This document shows positions 1 to 8,354 of a stretch of DNA of 64,000 nucleotides, piece after piece. Under the pieces are notes generated by a model. That model had not been told where the DNA came from. It saw only the letters and a program-made list of their open reading frames with translations, and made no database searches. The DNA comes from Methylocella silvestris (GTDB lineage: Bacteria > Pseudomonadota > Alphaproteobacteria > Rhizobiales > Beijerinckiaceae), in NCBI RefSeq assembly GCF_002891535.1, contig NZ_PDZR01000021.1, positions 1-64,000 on the forward strand. Reading direction: 5' to 3'. The position numbers and the translations under genes were made by a program. Positions within the stretch are counted from its first letter, which is position 1; each line of letters begins with the position of its first letter.

Positions 1-36
1 TCCGTCGTCGGCAGCGTCAGATGTGTATAGAGACAG
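1..36 (+). other. Residual sequencing-library adapter at contig end
   Basis: Positions 5-36 match the Nextera read-1 transposase adapter (it begins TCGTCGGCAGCGTC and ends in the mosaic-end GAGACAG), with a single A missing near position 29. It is not part of the genome. It shows that base 1 is the end of an assembled contig, and it corrupts the 3' end of the adjacent minus-strand gene. The match is from memory of the published adapter and was read directly off the sequence. Confidence 0.95.
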
Positions 37-1483
37 CTTCCTCCTCGGTCTCGTCGATATGCGCCACGATATGATGCACGGCGCGCGGGCTTTCCGGCGC
101 CGGGCCGCCGTAACGCGCCTCGATCAGATCATAGACCAGCCGCGCCGCCTGGATCTCGCCGCCTTCCGGCCGGCCGGCCTTTGCCGTGGGGGTCCAGCCG
201 TAAAGGTCGAAATGCGCCCAGCTTTTCGCGCGGCTGACGAAGCGGCGTAGAAACAGCGCGGCGGTGATCGAGCCGGCGAACGGGCCGCCGCCGACATTGT
301 TGAGGTCGGCGATCTTGCTGTCGAGCATCTTGTCATAGGCGTCCCAGAGCGGCATGCGCCAGACCGGGTCCTGCGCCGCGCCGGCGAAGCGGGCGATCTC
401 GGCGGCGAGTCCCTCATCCGCCGTGTAGAAGGGCGGCAGATCGGGGCCGAGCGCCACCCGCGCCGCGCCGGTCAGGGTGGCGAAGTCGATCAGGAGATCG
501 GGCGCGTCCTCATCGCCAAGCGCCAGCGCGTCGGCGAGAATCAGCCTCCCCTCGGCGTCGGTATTGCCGATCTCGACGGTGAGGCCCTTGCGGCTGGCAT
601 AAACGTCGCCTGGCCGGAAGGCGTCGCCGGAAATCGCGTTTTCGACGATCGGCAGGATCACGCGCAGGCGCACATTGAGGCCGGCGTCCATGATCATGGA
701 GGCGAGCGCAAGAGCGGTTGCCGCGCCGCCCATGTCTTTCTTCATCATCAGCATGCCGGCCGACGGCTTGATGTCGAGGCCGCCCGAATCGAAGCACACG
801 CCCTTGCCGACAAGGGTGAGCTTTGGCGCCGCCGGATCGCCCCAGCAAAAATCGACGAGGCGCGGCGCGTCCGCCGACGCGCGTCCGACGGCGTGGATCA
901 GCGGCAGGCCGGCCGCGAGCAGCGCTTCGCCCCGCGTCACCGCGGCGCCCGCCTGATGCTGCGCGGCGACGGCGAGCGCGGCCGCCTCCAGCGCGGCGGG
1001 CCCAAGATCATTCGCCGGCGTGTTGATGAGGTCGCGCCCGAGCGTCACGGCGGCGGCGATTCGCTCGATTCGCGCCGCGTCGACGCCGGCCGGCGCGCAA
1101 AGCTGCGGCGCGTCCTTGGCTGACGCCGGCCGGTAGCGCCCGAATTTATAGGCGGTCAGCAGCCAGGACAGTGCAGCAAGGCTTGCATCATGCGGCTCAT
1201 TGGCGAAGCGGTAGAGCCCCGGCGGCAGCGCGCCGGCGAGTTTGCCCGGCAAAAGCAGATCCTTGCCGGCGGCGGATTCCTCCTCGATGGCGAAGATGAC
1301 GGCTGCGGCCGCGCCGCTCGCATCCGGCAAGAGCTGCGCCGATCCCGGCTTCGGCTCGAAATTCGAGGCTTGCGCAAAAGCCGCGGCAGTGGGAGGCAGA
1401 GCGCCGCGAATCTGCGGCCAGGTCGAGGCGGAGACAAAAAAGATCGGCAACGCCGCCTCGGAAGGTTCATGCAGGCGAGACAT
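17..1483 (-). CDS. M17 (leucyl) aminopeptidase family protein, 3' end artefactual
   Basis: Cytosolic di-metal M17 aminopeptidase that removes N-terminal residues from peptides. The C-terminal catalytic half carries the family signature NTDAEGRL near residues 308-315, preceded by the metal-binding segment VGKGVCFDSGGLDIKP around 226-241. The N-terminal third is the poorly conserved M17 N domain. Length (about 488 codons) is normal for the family. A TTG lies directly upstream at 1484-1486, but the ATG at 1481-1483 is preferred. The last five or six codons and the stop at 17-19 are read through adapter sequence, so the true C-terminus is missing, probably by only a few residues. It is transcribed away from zwf, with about 250 bp between them. 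Confidence 0.93.
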   Translation of the reverse strand: MSRLHEPSEAALPIFFVSASTWPQIRGALPPTAAAFAQASNFEPKPGSAQLLPDASGAAAAVIFAIEEESAAGKDLLLPGKLAGALPPGLYRFANEPHDASLAALSWLLTAYKFGRYRPASAKDAPQLCAPAGVDAARIERIAAAVTLGRDLINTPANDLGPAALEAAALAVAAQHQAGAAVTRGEALLAAGLPLIHAVGRASADAPRLVDFCWGDPAAPKLTLVGKGVCFDSGGLDIKPSAGMLMMKKDMGGAATALALASMIMDAGLNVRLRVILPIVENAISGDAFRPGDVYASRKGLTVEIGNTDAEGRLILADALALGDEDAPDLLIDFATLTGAARVALGPDLPPFYTADEGLAAEIARFAGAAQDPVWRMPLWDAYDKMLDSKIADLNNVGGGPFAGSITAALFLRRFVSRAKSWAHFDLYGWTPTAKAGRPEGGEIQAARLVYDLIEARYGGPAPESPRAVHHIVAHIDETEEEAVSIHI

Positions 1484-1736
1484 CAAAAACTCCGCAAAGC
1501 CGCAAGACCAATGAAATCCGGCGCGCCGGCTGTCTGAGCGTTAGCGTTTCGCATCTTCCTTGCAAAGGAAAAGCTGTTGCCGTCCGGCGCGGGCCGCCAG
1601 TAAATCGCACGATCTTTGGGCAATGGCGCGCCAGGCTTGAGCATGATGGCCCGCGTAGCTCAAGGACGTGGGACCGGATCGTTTCTTGCTAAGTTCTGGT
1701 ACAAAGGGTTGAGGCGTTGAAAGGAACGGGCGGGCG

Positions 1737-3209
1737 ATGGTTTCTCGCATAGTTAAAGTCGATCCGTTCGATATTGTCGTTTTCGGCGGCACCGGCGATC
1801 TGGCCTACCGGAAGCTCTTTCCGGCGCTGTTCCGGCGCTTTCTTGACGGGCAATTTTCGGAGGGCACCCGCATCATTGGCGCGTCGCGCCATGATTACGA
1901 CGCCGAATCGTTCAGGCAGACCGTCAACAAGGCGTTGCGGCAGTTTTCGGCCGAGGCCACGAAAGATTCCGCTGTCGATGCTTTTTTAGCCATGGTCGAT
2001 TACGTCAGCCTCGACATCGGCTCTGACGCCGGCTGGGACGTGCTCGGCGCCAAATTCCCGGAAAACGCCACATTCGTCCGCGCCTTCTATCTCGCGACAG
2101 GGCCCGACCGCTTCGGCGCCGTCGCGGCGCAGCTCGCCGCCTATGGGCTGATCACGCCCGGCGCGCGCATCATCGTCGAAAAGCCGATCGGCAAGGACGC
2201 CGTCTCGGCCGCGAAAATCAATGACGCGCTGGGCGCTGTCTTCGCCGAGAGCCAGATCTACCGGATCGATCATTATCTCGGCAAGGAGACGGTGCAAAAT
2301 CTGATGGCGCTGCGTTTCGCCAACGCCCTCTTCGAGCCCTTGTGGAATTCCGCCCATATCGACCATGTCGAGATCACCGTCGCCGAATCGATCGGCGTCG
2401 AGGGACGCGGCGCCTATTATGAGACCTCCGGCGCGCTGCGCGATATGGTGCAGAATCATTTGCTGCAGCTTCTCTGCCTCGTCGCCATGGAGGCGCCGGC
2501 CGCGTTCGAGGCGGATTCGGTGCGTGACGAAAAGCTCAAGGTGCTGAAGGCGCTGGCGCCGATCGATGCCGGCAATTATGAGGCGTGCACCGTGCGCGGA
2601 CAGTATCGCGCGGGAGCCTCCGCGTCCGGCGCGGTCGCCGGCTATCCGGAGGACGTCGGCAATCCGGGCACGCAGGTCGAGACCTTCGTCGCCTTGAAGG
2701 TGAATGTGAACAACTGGCGCTGGGCCGGCACGCCGTTTTATCTGCGCACGGGCAAGCGATTGCCCAAACGCGTCTCCGAACTGATCGTCTCGTTCCGCAA
2801 TGTGCCGCATTCGATTTTCGCGCCGGACGTCAAGATCCTGCCGACGCGGCTCGTCGTGCGGCTTCAGCCGGATGAAGGCATCAAGCTCTGGCTCATGCTG
2901 AAGGAGCCGGGCGCCGGCGGCATGCGCATGCGTCATGTGCCGCTCGACATGGATTTTGCCAAGGCCTTCCAGATTTATGCGCCGGAAGCCTATGAGCGTT
3001 TGCTGATGGACGTCATACGCGGCAACGCCACTCTGTTCATGCGCCGCGACGAGGTCGAGGCCGCGTGGCGCTGGGTCGATCCGATCCGCGAGGCGTGGAA
3101 CCAGTCGCCCCTGGAGCCGCGTTTCTATCTGGCGGGCACGTGGGGACCGGCGTCGGCCACCGCGCTGGTCGAGCGCGACGGACGCAGCTGGTACGAAGAG
3201 ACGAGTTGA
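1737..3209 (+). CDS. zwf: Glucose-6-phosphate 1-dehydrogenase
   Basis: Oxidises glucose-6-phosphate to 6-phosphogluconolactone with NADP+, the entry step to the Entner-Doudoroff and pentose phosphate routes. The N-terminal Rossmann motif FGGTGDLAYRKL lies near residues 15-26. The active-site signature RIDHYLGKE lies at residues 176-184 and includes the catalytic His. The length of 490 aa is typical. The ATG is preceded by AAGGA about 11 nt upstream. The gene starts a same-strand run zwf-edd-eda-aldolase. A 6-phosphogluconolactonase gene, often found between zwf and edd, is absent here, so that step must be encoded elsewhere. The zwf-edd gap holds one copy of a dispersed intergenic repeat. Confidence 0.98.
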   Translation: MVSRIVKVDPFDIVVFGGTGDLAYRKLFPALFRRFLDGQFSEGTRIIGASRHDYDAESFRQTVNKALRQFSAEATKDSAVDAFLAMVDYVSLDIGSDAGWDVLGAKFPENATFVRAFYLATGPDRFGAVAAQLAAYGLITPGARIIVEKPIGKDAVSAAKINDALGAVFAESQIYRIDHYLGKETVQNLMALRFANALFEPLWNSAHIDHVEITVAESIGVEGRGAYYETSGALRDMVQNHLLQLLCLVAMEAPAAFEADSVRDEKLKVLKALAPIDAGNYEACTVRGQYRAGASASGAVAGYPEDVGNPGTQVETFVALKVNVNNWRWAGTPFYLRTGKRLPKRVSELIVSFRNVPHSIFAPDVKILPTRLVVRLQPDEGIKLWLMLKEPGAGGMRMRHVPLDMDFAKAFQIYAPEAYERLLMDVIRGNATLFMRRDEVEAAWRWVDPIREAWNQSPLEPRFYLAGTWGPASATALVERDGRSWYEETS

Positions 3210-3226
3210 GCGCGCCGCGCTTGGCT

Positions 3227-3265
3227 CCCGAAAGATTGCAGACTTTCCGCATCGGGATCATGCAT
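3227..3265 (+). repeat. Dispersed intergenic palindromic repeat, copy 1 (diverged)
   Basis: The segment contains CCGAAAGATTGCAGACTTTC followed by a GATCATGC end. It resembles the copies at 37145-37185 and 48952-48996, which share CCGAAAAGTTG-AGACT and an ATCATGC end. It lies just after the zwf stop. This is the most diverged of the three copies. Confidence 0.55.
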
Positions 3266-3332
3266 TAAGTCTTCGGGACGAGCGGCGCCACGGCCGCAGC
3301 GCGATCACGCGCCAGGGAGATCGAGAGGCCTC

Positions 3333-5144
3333 ATGGTTCAGGAAACAGTCGCACGCGTGACGGCCCGCATCATTGAGCGCAGCCGCCCGACCCGCGAAGC
3401 CTATCTTTCGCGCATGGAGGCGATGGCCCGCAAGGGGCCGCGCCGCGGCGCGCTCGGCTGCGCCAATCTCGCCCATGGCTTCGCCGCTTGCGGCGTCCAC
3501 GACAAGGCCGAACTGCGCGCCGATATCGTGCCCAATCTCGGCATCGTCACCGCCTACAACGACATGCTGTCGGCGCATCAGCCCTATGAGGGTTTTCCCG
3601 CCATCATCAAGCAGGCCGCGCGCGAGGCGGGCGGCGTCGCGCAGGTCGCCGGCGGCGTGCCGGCCATGTGCGATGGCGTGACGCAGGGCCGCGCCGGCAT
3701 GGAGATGTCGCTGTTCTCGCGCGACGTCATCGCGCTGTCGGCCTCAATCGCGCTGTCGCATGACATGTTCGACGCCGCGGTGTTCCTTGGCATTTGCGAC
3801 AAGATCGTGCCCGGCCTTGTTATCGCGGCGCAGGCCTACGGCCATCTGCCCGCCGTCTTCATTCCGGCGGGGCCGATGCCCTCCGGCATCTCGAATGACC
3901 AGAAATCCAAGGTGCGGCAGCTCTATGCCGAGGGAAAGGTCGACCGCGCCGAACTTCTCGAGGCCGAAGCCGCCTCCTATCATTCAGCCGGCACCTGCAC
4001 CTTCTATGGCACGGCGAATTCGAACCAGATGCTGATGGAGGCGATGGGCCTGCATCTGCCGGGCGCCTCTTTCGTCAATCCAAACACGCCGCTGCGCGAT
4101 GCGCTCACCGCCGCCGCCGCCAAGCGCGCGCTCGCCATCACGGCGCTTGGCAATGAATATACGCCAGCCTCGCAGATCCTCGACGAGCGCGCTTTCGTCA
4201 ATGGCGTCGTCGCGCTGCATGCGACGGGCGGCTCGACCAATCATGTGATCCATCTCGTCGCCATGGCGCGGGCCGGCGGAATCATCCTGACGCTGGCCGA
4301 TTTCGGCGAGTTGTCGCAGGTCGTTCCGCTGCTGACGCGGATCTATCCGAACGGTTCGGCCGACGTGAACCATTTCTCCGCGGCCGGCGGCACCGGCTAT
4401 CTGATCGGCGAGCTTTTGAAGGCGGGCCTGCTCAATCCGGACGCCAAAACCGTGACCGGCGCGCCGGTCGCCGATTACGCCAAGGAGCCCTATCTCGACA
4501 ATGGCGAATTAAAATTCCGCGACGCGCCGTCGGCCAGCCTCGATCCTTCCGTGCTGCGTCCGTTCGGCGAGCCCTTCTCCGCCGATGGCGGGCTCAAGGT
4601 GCTCTCCGGCAATCTCGGCAGCGCCGTCATCAAGATCAGCGCGGTTGCGCCCGAACGCCATCTGGTGCGCGCGCCGGCGCTGATCTTCCATGCGCAGGAG
4701 GAAGTCGAGGCGGCGTTCAAGGCGGGCGAACTCAACCGCGATTTCATCGCCGTGGTGCGCTTCCAGGGCGTCAAGGCGATCGGCATGCCGGAATTGCACA
4801 AGCTGACGCCGATCCTCGCTTCGGTGATGGCGCACGGGCATCAGGTGGCGCTGGTGACCGACGGGCGCATGTCGGGCGCGTCCGGCAAGGTGCCGGCGGC
4901 GATCCATGTCTCGCCGGAGGCGCAGGCGGGCGGCCCGATCGGCAAGATCCGCGCGGGCGACATGATCACTCTCGACGCCGCGGCGGGAACGCTTATGGTC
5001 GAGATTTCGCCGGAGGAATTCGAACGCCGCGAACTCGCGACCTGTGATCTCGAGGCCTATGAACATGGCTATGGCCGCGAACTGTTCCACACTTTCCGTA
5101 TGGTCGCGAGCGGCCCCGAACTCGGCGCCAGCAGCATCAGCTGA
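3333..5144 (+). CDS. edd: Phosphogluconate dehydratase (Entner-Doudoroff)
   Basis: Dehydrates 6-phosphogluconate to 2-keto-3-deoxy-6-phosphogluconate (KDPG). It belongs to the IlvD/Edd Fe-S dehydratase family. At 603 aa it has the length of Edd rather than IlvD. The early [12 protein letters not shown] segment and the CDKIVPG motif (Cys155, an expected Fe-S ligand) are visible, as is the conserved [22 protein letters not shown] stretch near residues 509-530. It lies between zwf and eda, which fixes the substrate. GAGAGG precedes the ATG at good spacing. It is probably co-transcribed with zwf. Confidence 0.97.
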   Translation: MVQETVARVTARIIERSRPTREAYLSRMEAMARKGPRRGALGCANLAHGFAACGVHDKAELRADIVPNLGIVTAYNDMLSAHQPYEGFPAIIKQAAREAGGVAQVAGGVPAMCDGVTQGRAGMEMSLFSRDVIALSASIALSHDMFDAAVFLGICDKIVPGLVIAAQAYGHLPAVFIPAGPMPSGISNDQKSKVRQLYAEGKVDRAELLEAEAASYHSAGTCTFYGTANSNQMLMEAMGLHLPGASFVNPNTPLRDALTAAAAKRALAITALGNEYTPASQILDERAFVNGVVALHATGGSTNHVIHLVAMARAGGIILTLADFGELSQVVPLLTRIYPNGSADVNHFSAAGGTGYLIGELLKAGLLNPDAKTVTGAPVADYAKEPYLDNGELKFRDAPSASLDPSVLRPFGEPFSADGGLKVLSGNLGSAVIKISAVAPERHLVRAPALIFHAQEEVEAAFKAGELNRDFIAVVRFQGVKAIGMPELHKLTPILASVMAHGHQVALVTDGRMSGASGKVPAAIHVSPEAQAGGPIGKIRAGDMITLDAAAGTLMVEISPEEFERRELATCDLEAYEHGYGRELFHTFRMVASGPELGASSIS

Positions 5145-5232
5145 AGCGCTTTTCGCGCCGCGCCGCCCTCCGCCCGCGCGCCTCGCGGCGCGTCTCGCCC
5201 GCCCATCATCTTGTTTTTGAAAGACGCAGACC

Positions 5233-5877
5233 ATGGCCTATAAATTGACGGAGCAAACCCTCGCCCTGATGAAAATGGCGCCGGTCATTCCGGTCATTCA
5301 GGTCGAGGACGCCGCCGACGCGATGGCGCAAGCCAAGGCGCTGATTTCGGGCGGCCTCATGGTTCTTGAGATCACCCTGCGGACGCCTGCCGCGCTGAAA
5401 TCGATCGAGATGCTTGCGCGCGTGTTTCCAGAGGCGATGATCGGCGCCGGCACTATCCGGGACGAGGATCAACTCCTCGCGGCCGTCGGCGCCGGAGCGC
5501 GCTTCCTCGTCAGCCCCGGCATGCCGCCTGCGCTACTCAAGGCCGTCAAGAAATCGCCCGTGCCGATTCTTCCCGGCGTCGCGACGGCCACAGAGGCGAT
5601 GACGCTCCACGACAAGGGTTTCCGCTGCATGAAATTCTTTCCGGCCGAGCCCGCCGGCGGCGCCAAATATCTGTCCTCGCTCGGCGGTCCCTTGCCCGAC
5701 CTCATCTTCTGTCCGACTGGCGGCATCGATATCGTCAAGGCCAAGGCCTATCTCGCACTGAAGAACGTCGCCTGCGTCGGCGGCTCCTGGATGGTCGCGC
5801 CCGCGCTGATCAAGGCGGGCGACTATGCTGCCGTCGAGCAGCTCGCCAGGGAAGCCGCGGAACTGCGCGCGGCCTGA
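5233..5877 (+). CDS. eda: KDPG aldolase (2-dehydro-3-deoxy-phosphogluconate aldolase)
   Basis: Class I aldolase that splits KDPG into pyruvate and glyceraldehyde-3-phosphate. The Schiff-base lysine is Lys134 in KFFPAEPAGG. The conserved Glu lies in LEITLRT near residue 47, and the phosphate-loop segment GVATATEAM is also present. At 214 aa it is a standard trimeric Eda subunit. It follows edd after 88 bp on the same strand and completes the Entner-Doudoroff pair. A 2-keto-4-hydroxyglutarate aldolase side activity is common in this family. Confidence 0.97.
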   Translation: MAYKLTEQTLALMKMAPVIPVIQVEDAADAMAQAKALISGGLMVLEITLRTPAALKSIEMLARVFPEAMIGAGTIRDEDQLLAAVGAGARFLVSPGMPPALLKAVKKSPVPILPGVATATEAMTLHDKGFRCMKFFPAEPAGGAKYLSSLGGPLPDLIFCPTGGIDIVKAKAYLALKNVACVGGSWMVAPALIKAGDYAAVEQLAREAAELRAA

Positions 5878-5943
5878 TCCGGCGCAGACGCTTTCTCCGG
5901 CGCTTGCCTGCCCGCCCGGGCCGGGCCATGACACGCCCGCATC

Positions 5944-6627
5944 ATGCGGAGAGGGCTTTACTTGGAAAAGCGCGGCGAATTTGCGGTCCGGCTGGCGATC
6001 ATCGAAGGCTGCCTCTCTCTCGCACGGCTCGGCGTCAATCAGGGAACCGCCGGCAATATTTCGGTCCGCTGGAACGGCGGACTGCTGATTACGCCCTCCG
6101 GCCTGCCTTATGACGAAATGGGCGCCGACGATATCGTCTTCATGGCGATGGACGGATCGTATCGTCATCCGCTCGCGCCTTCGTCCGAATGGCGGTTTCA
6201 CCGGGATATTCTGGCCAGCCGGCCGGAAGTCGGCGCGGTCGTCCACGCCCATCCGGTTTTTTGCACGGCCTTCGCCATGTGCCGGATGGAGATTCCGGCT
6301 GTCCATTACATGATTGCGGCGGCGGGCGGGCCAACCATCCGCTGCGCTCGCTATGAGAGCTATGGCACGCCGGAACTGTCCGAAGCAGCGCTCGAGGCGC
6401 TTGAGGGGCGCGCCTGCGCGCTTCTCGCCAATCACGGCATGATCGCGACAGGGCCGACTCTTGCCGAAGCGTTGTGGCTCGCTGTGGAGACGGAAACGCT
6501 CGCCCGCCAATATGCCGCAGCCCTGCAGATCGGCGCGCCGGTCATCCTCGACGACGCGGAAATCGCCAGAACGGTCGAGAAATTCAAGGATTACGGCCTG
6601 CGCCGGCGAAGCAGTCGGGACAGTTGA
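5944..6627 (+). CDS. Class II aldolase/adducin family protein (FucA-like)
   Basis: Zn-dependent class II aldolase fold of the L-fuculose-phosphate aldolase / ribulose-phosphate epimerase group. Visible are the N-terminal GTAGNISVR loop, which binds substrate phosphate, the SSEWRFH segment with the putative catalytic Glu, the Zn-binding HAHPVF, and a third metal His in LLANHGMIATG. The length of 227 aa fits. It follows eda by 66 bp, which suggests co-expression with the Entner-Doudoroff genes. No fucose or rhamnose kinase or isomerase is nearby, so the substrate is unknown. A role in aldehyde or methylthioribulose-type metabolism is equally possible. Confidence 0.85.
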   Translation: MRRGLYLEKRGEFAVRLAIIEGCLSLARLGVNQGTAGNISVRWNGGLLITPSGLPYDEMGADDIVFMAMDGSYRHPLAPSSEWRFHRDILASRPEVGAVVHAHPVFCTAFAMCRMEIPAVHYMIAAAGGPTIRCARYESYGTPELSEAALEALEGRACALLANHGMIATGPTLAEALWLAVETETLARQYAAALQIGAPVILDDAEIARTVEKFKDYGLRRRSSRDS

Positions 6628-6831
6628 TCCGAAAAGCGCCGAACAGGCAGAGAAGTTTCCCCTGAGACAATTTGGTGCGTTGCAGAAGAAATTGTTGCGC
6701 TGCAAGCTACGCATAAGTTCAGGCGCGCAGGATGATTGGACTGGCGCGCCGGAGCGCGCTCAAACGAGCGGCGGGCGCCGTCTCGCTGCAAGGCGGCAAG
6801 CGTGGCGGCCGCCGCGGAAGGAGGCTTCGTT

Positions 6832-7101
6832 ATGATCCGATCCAGAATGGAAAAAGCGGGACAGCTTTCGCGTTTTTCGCTAGCGGCGCTGTTGTCTCTG
6901 GCCTGTACGATCACCGGCGCGTTTGCAGAAGACGCAATCATGCTGGAGCGAATTGGGGCCGTCCGTTTCATTGCAAAGGCGGAAGGATATGCGGTCGATC
7001 CCGCGCAGCGCTCGGCAATTTTTCGGCTGCAAGGGCGTCGCCTCTCAGCCGAACAGGCTTCGCTGATGGCCCCGCCTGACACAGCGCCGGCGCGCCGCTA
7101 A
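6832..7101 (+). CDS. Small exported protein of unknown function
   Basis: 89-aa protein that I do not recognise. The longer reading from 6736 is rejected because a strong GGAAGGAGG ribosome site (6816-6824) sits just before the ATG at 6832. Residues 1-30 form a signal peptide: a basic N-terminus, the hydrophobic segment FSLAALLSLACTITG, then a GAFA|ED cleavage site. The mature part (about 60 aa) has no cysteine, includes a short RIGAVRFIAKAEGY segment, and ends in a Pro/Ala/Arg tail. It stands alone between the aldolase and the tRNA-Gly gene. Confidence 0.6.
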   Translation: MIRSRMEKAGQLSRFSLAALLSLACTITGAFAEDAIMLERIGAVRFIAKAEGYAVDPAQRSAIFRLQGRRLSAEQASLMAPPDTAPARR

Positions 7102-7170
7102 AGCCTGTTCCGATCAAGGCGGACTCGCGCCGATCGCGGAGTTTTGCCCGACCTGCCGGATCAAAAAGCG

Positions 7171-7244
7171 TGGAGCGGGCGAAGGGAATCGAACCCTCGT
7201 ATGAAGCTTGGGAAGCTTCCGTTCTACCATTGAACTACGCCCGC
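7171..7244 (-). tRNA. tRNA-Gly(UCC)
   Basis: On the minus strand the 7-bp acceptor stem GCGGGCG/CGCCCGC, the D-arm (TAGTTCAATGGTAGA), a GAAGC/GCTTC anticodon stem around loop TTCCCAA (anticodon TCC) and the T-arm with GGTTCGATTCC are all present. The 3' CCA is encoded (7171-7173). The length is 74 nt. It reads GGA/GGG glycine codons. Confidence 0.97.
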
Positions 7245-7361
7245 GCGCCGAAAAGCTTTAATCGGTTGGCTGGCGCAATTCAATGGCTTCGACGCCACGT
7301 TGCGGCCCCGGCCGCCCGTTTACCGCTCGACGAAACAGCGAAGATGCGGGCGCCGGGCGCA

Positions 7362-8237
7362 TCAATTCAAGACGCAGCTTTTGACCCACCAATGCGGGTG
7401 CGCGCGCAAAATCGCCTTGCGCGCCCGGGCGGCGGATCGGCAATCCTTGAACAGCGCGAAGCAGGTTGCCCCCGAGCCCGACATGCGCGCGAGTTTTGCG
7501 CCGGGCGCGGAGCCGAGGATCGAGAGCACGTCGCCAATGATCGGCGCAAGCCGGCAGGCCGCCGGCTCCATGTCGTTGCGGCCCTTGGCGAGAGCTGCGA
7601 GCAATTCTTCCGGCCCCATGCCGGACGCAAGCTTGGGATGGCCGCCGAAATCGGTGCGCGCGCCCGGCGCGATATCCATTCGCTCGAACACGCGCCGCGT
7701 CTCCAGCGGCTCATTCGGATTGACGATGAGCGCGACGAGCGGCGGCAGTTTCAGGACCGGGCCGAGTTCGTCGCCAAAGCCGCGCATCATGCGCCCCCGG
7801 GCGGCAAGGCAGACCGGCACATCGGCGCCGGTTTTCCGCGCCGCGGCTTTGAGCCTTGCATCGTCGAGCGCAACGCCATTGGCGCGGGCGAGCAGACGCA
7901 GCGCCGCGGCGGCGTCGGATGAGCCGCCGCCGATCCCGGCCGCGACCGGCAGGCGCTTTATGAGATGAAATGCGCCGAGCCGCGCATCCGGGATCGCCTC
8001 AGCGAAATGGCGCGCCGCGCGCAGCACGAGATTGTCGGCGACCTCGCCCGCCGCGGGCGCCGTCGGCCCCTCGATCGCCAGCGACAAATTCTCGCCTTCG
8101 ATCAGCGCGAGCTGGTCGCCCGTGCGCGAAAAGACGACAAGGCTCTCAAGCTCATGCCATCCGTCGGCGCGGCGGCCGAGGATATGCAAAGTGAGATTGA
8201 TCTTGGCCGGGGCGCGTTCAAACAGAGCGAGAGGCAA
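7362..8237 (-). CDS. ispE: 4-diphosphocytidyl-2-C-methyl-D-erythritol kinase
   Basis: GHMP-family kinase that phosphorylates CDP-methylerythritol in the non-mevalonate (MEP) isoprenoid pathway. The N-terminal APAKINLTLHILGRRADGWHEL and the ATP-binding loop LPVAAGIGGGSSDAAAALRLL (about residues 88-108) are diagnostic. The length of 291 aa is standard. No ATG is available near the conserved N-terminus, so a TTG start is inferred. It lies downstream of the TPR gene on the same strand. The polyprenyl synthase at 12 kb uses the pathway's products. Confidence 0.96.
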   Translation of the reverse strand: MPLALFERAPAKINLTLHILGRRADGWHELESLVVFSRTGDQLALIEGENLSLAIEGPTAPAAGEVADNLVLRAARHFAEAIPDARLGAFHLIKRLPVAAGIGGGSSDAAAALRLLARANGVALDDARLKAAARKTGADVPVCLAARGRMMRGFGDELGPVLKLPPLVALIVNPNEPLETRRVFERMDIAPGARTDFGGHPKLASGMGPEELLAALAKGRNDMEPAACRLAPIIGDVLSILGSAPGAKLARMSGSGATCFALFKDCRSAARARKAILRAHPHWWVKSCVLN

Positions 8238-8354
8238 GGGTTTTCGCAGGGTCGAAATGAGGTGGGACGAAGGGCCGGAACGCCGCGCTTGTGCGCCGAC
8301 CGAGGCGGGGTGATGCTAGGGAAGGCCGGCCGGCGATCGTCGAAGGGCGGCCGT

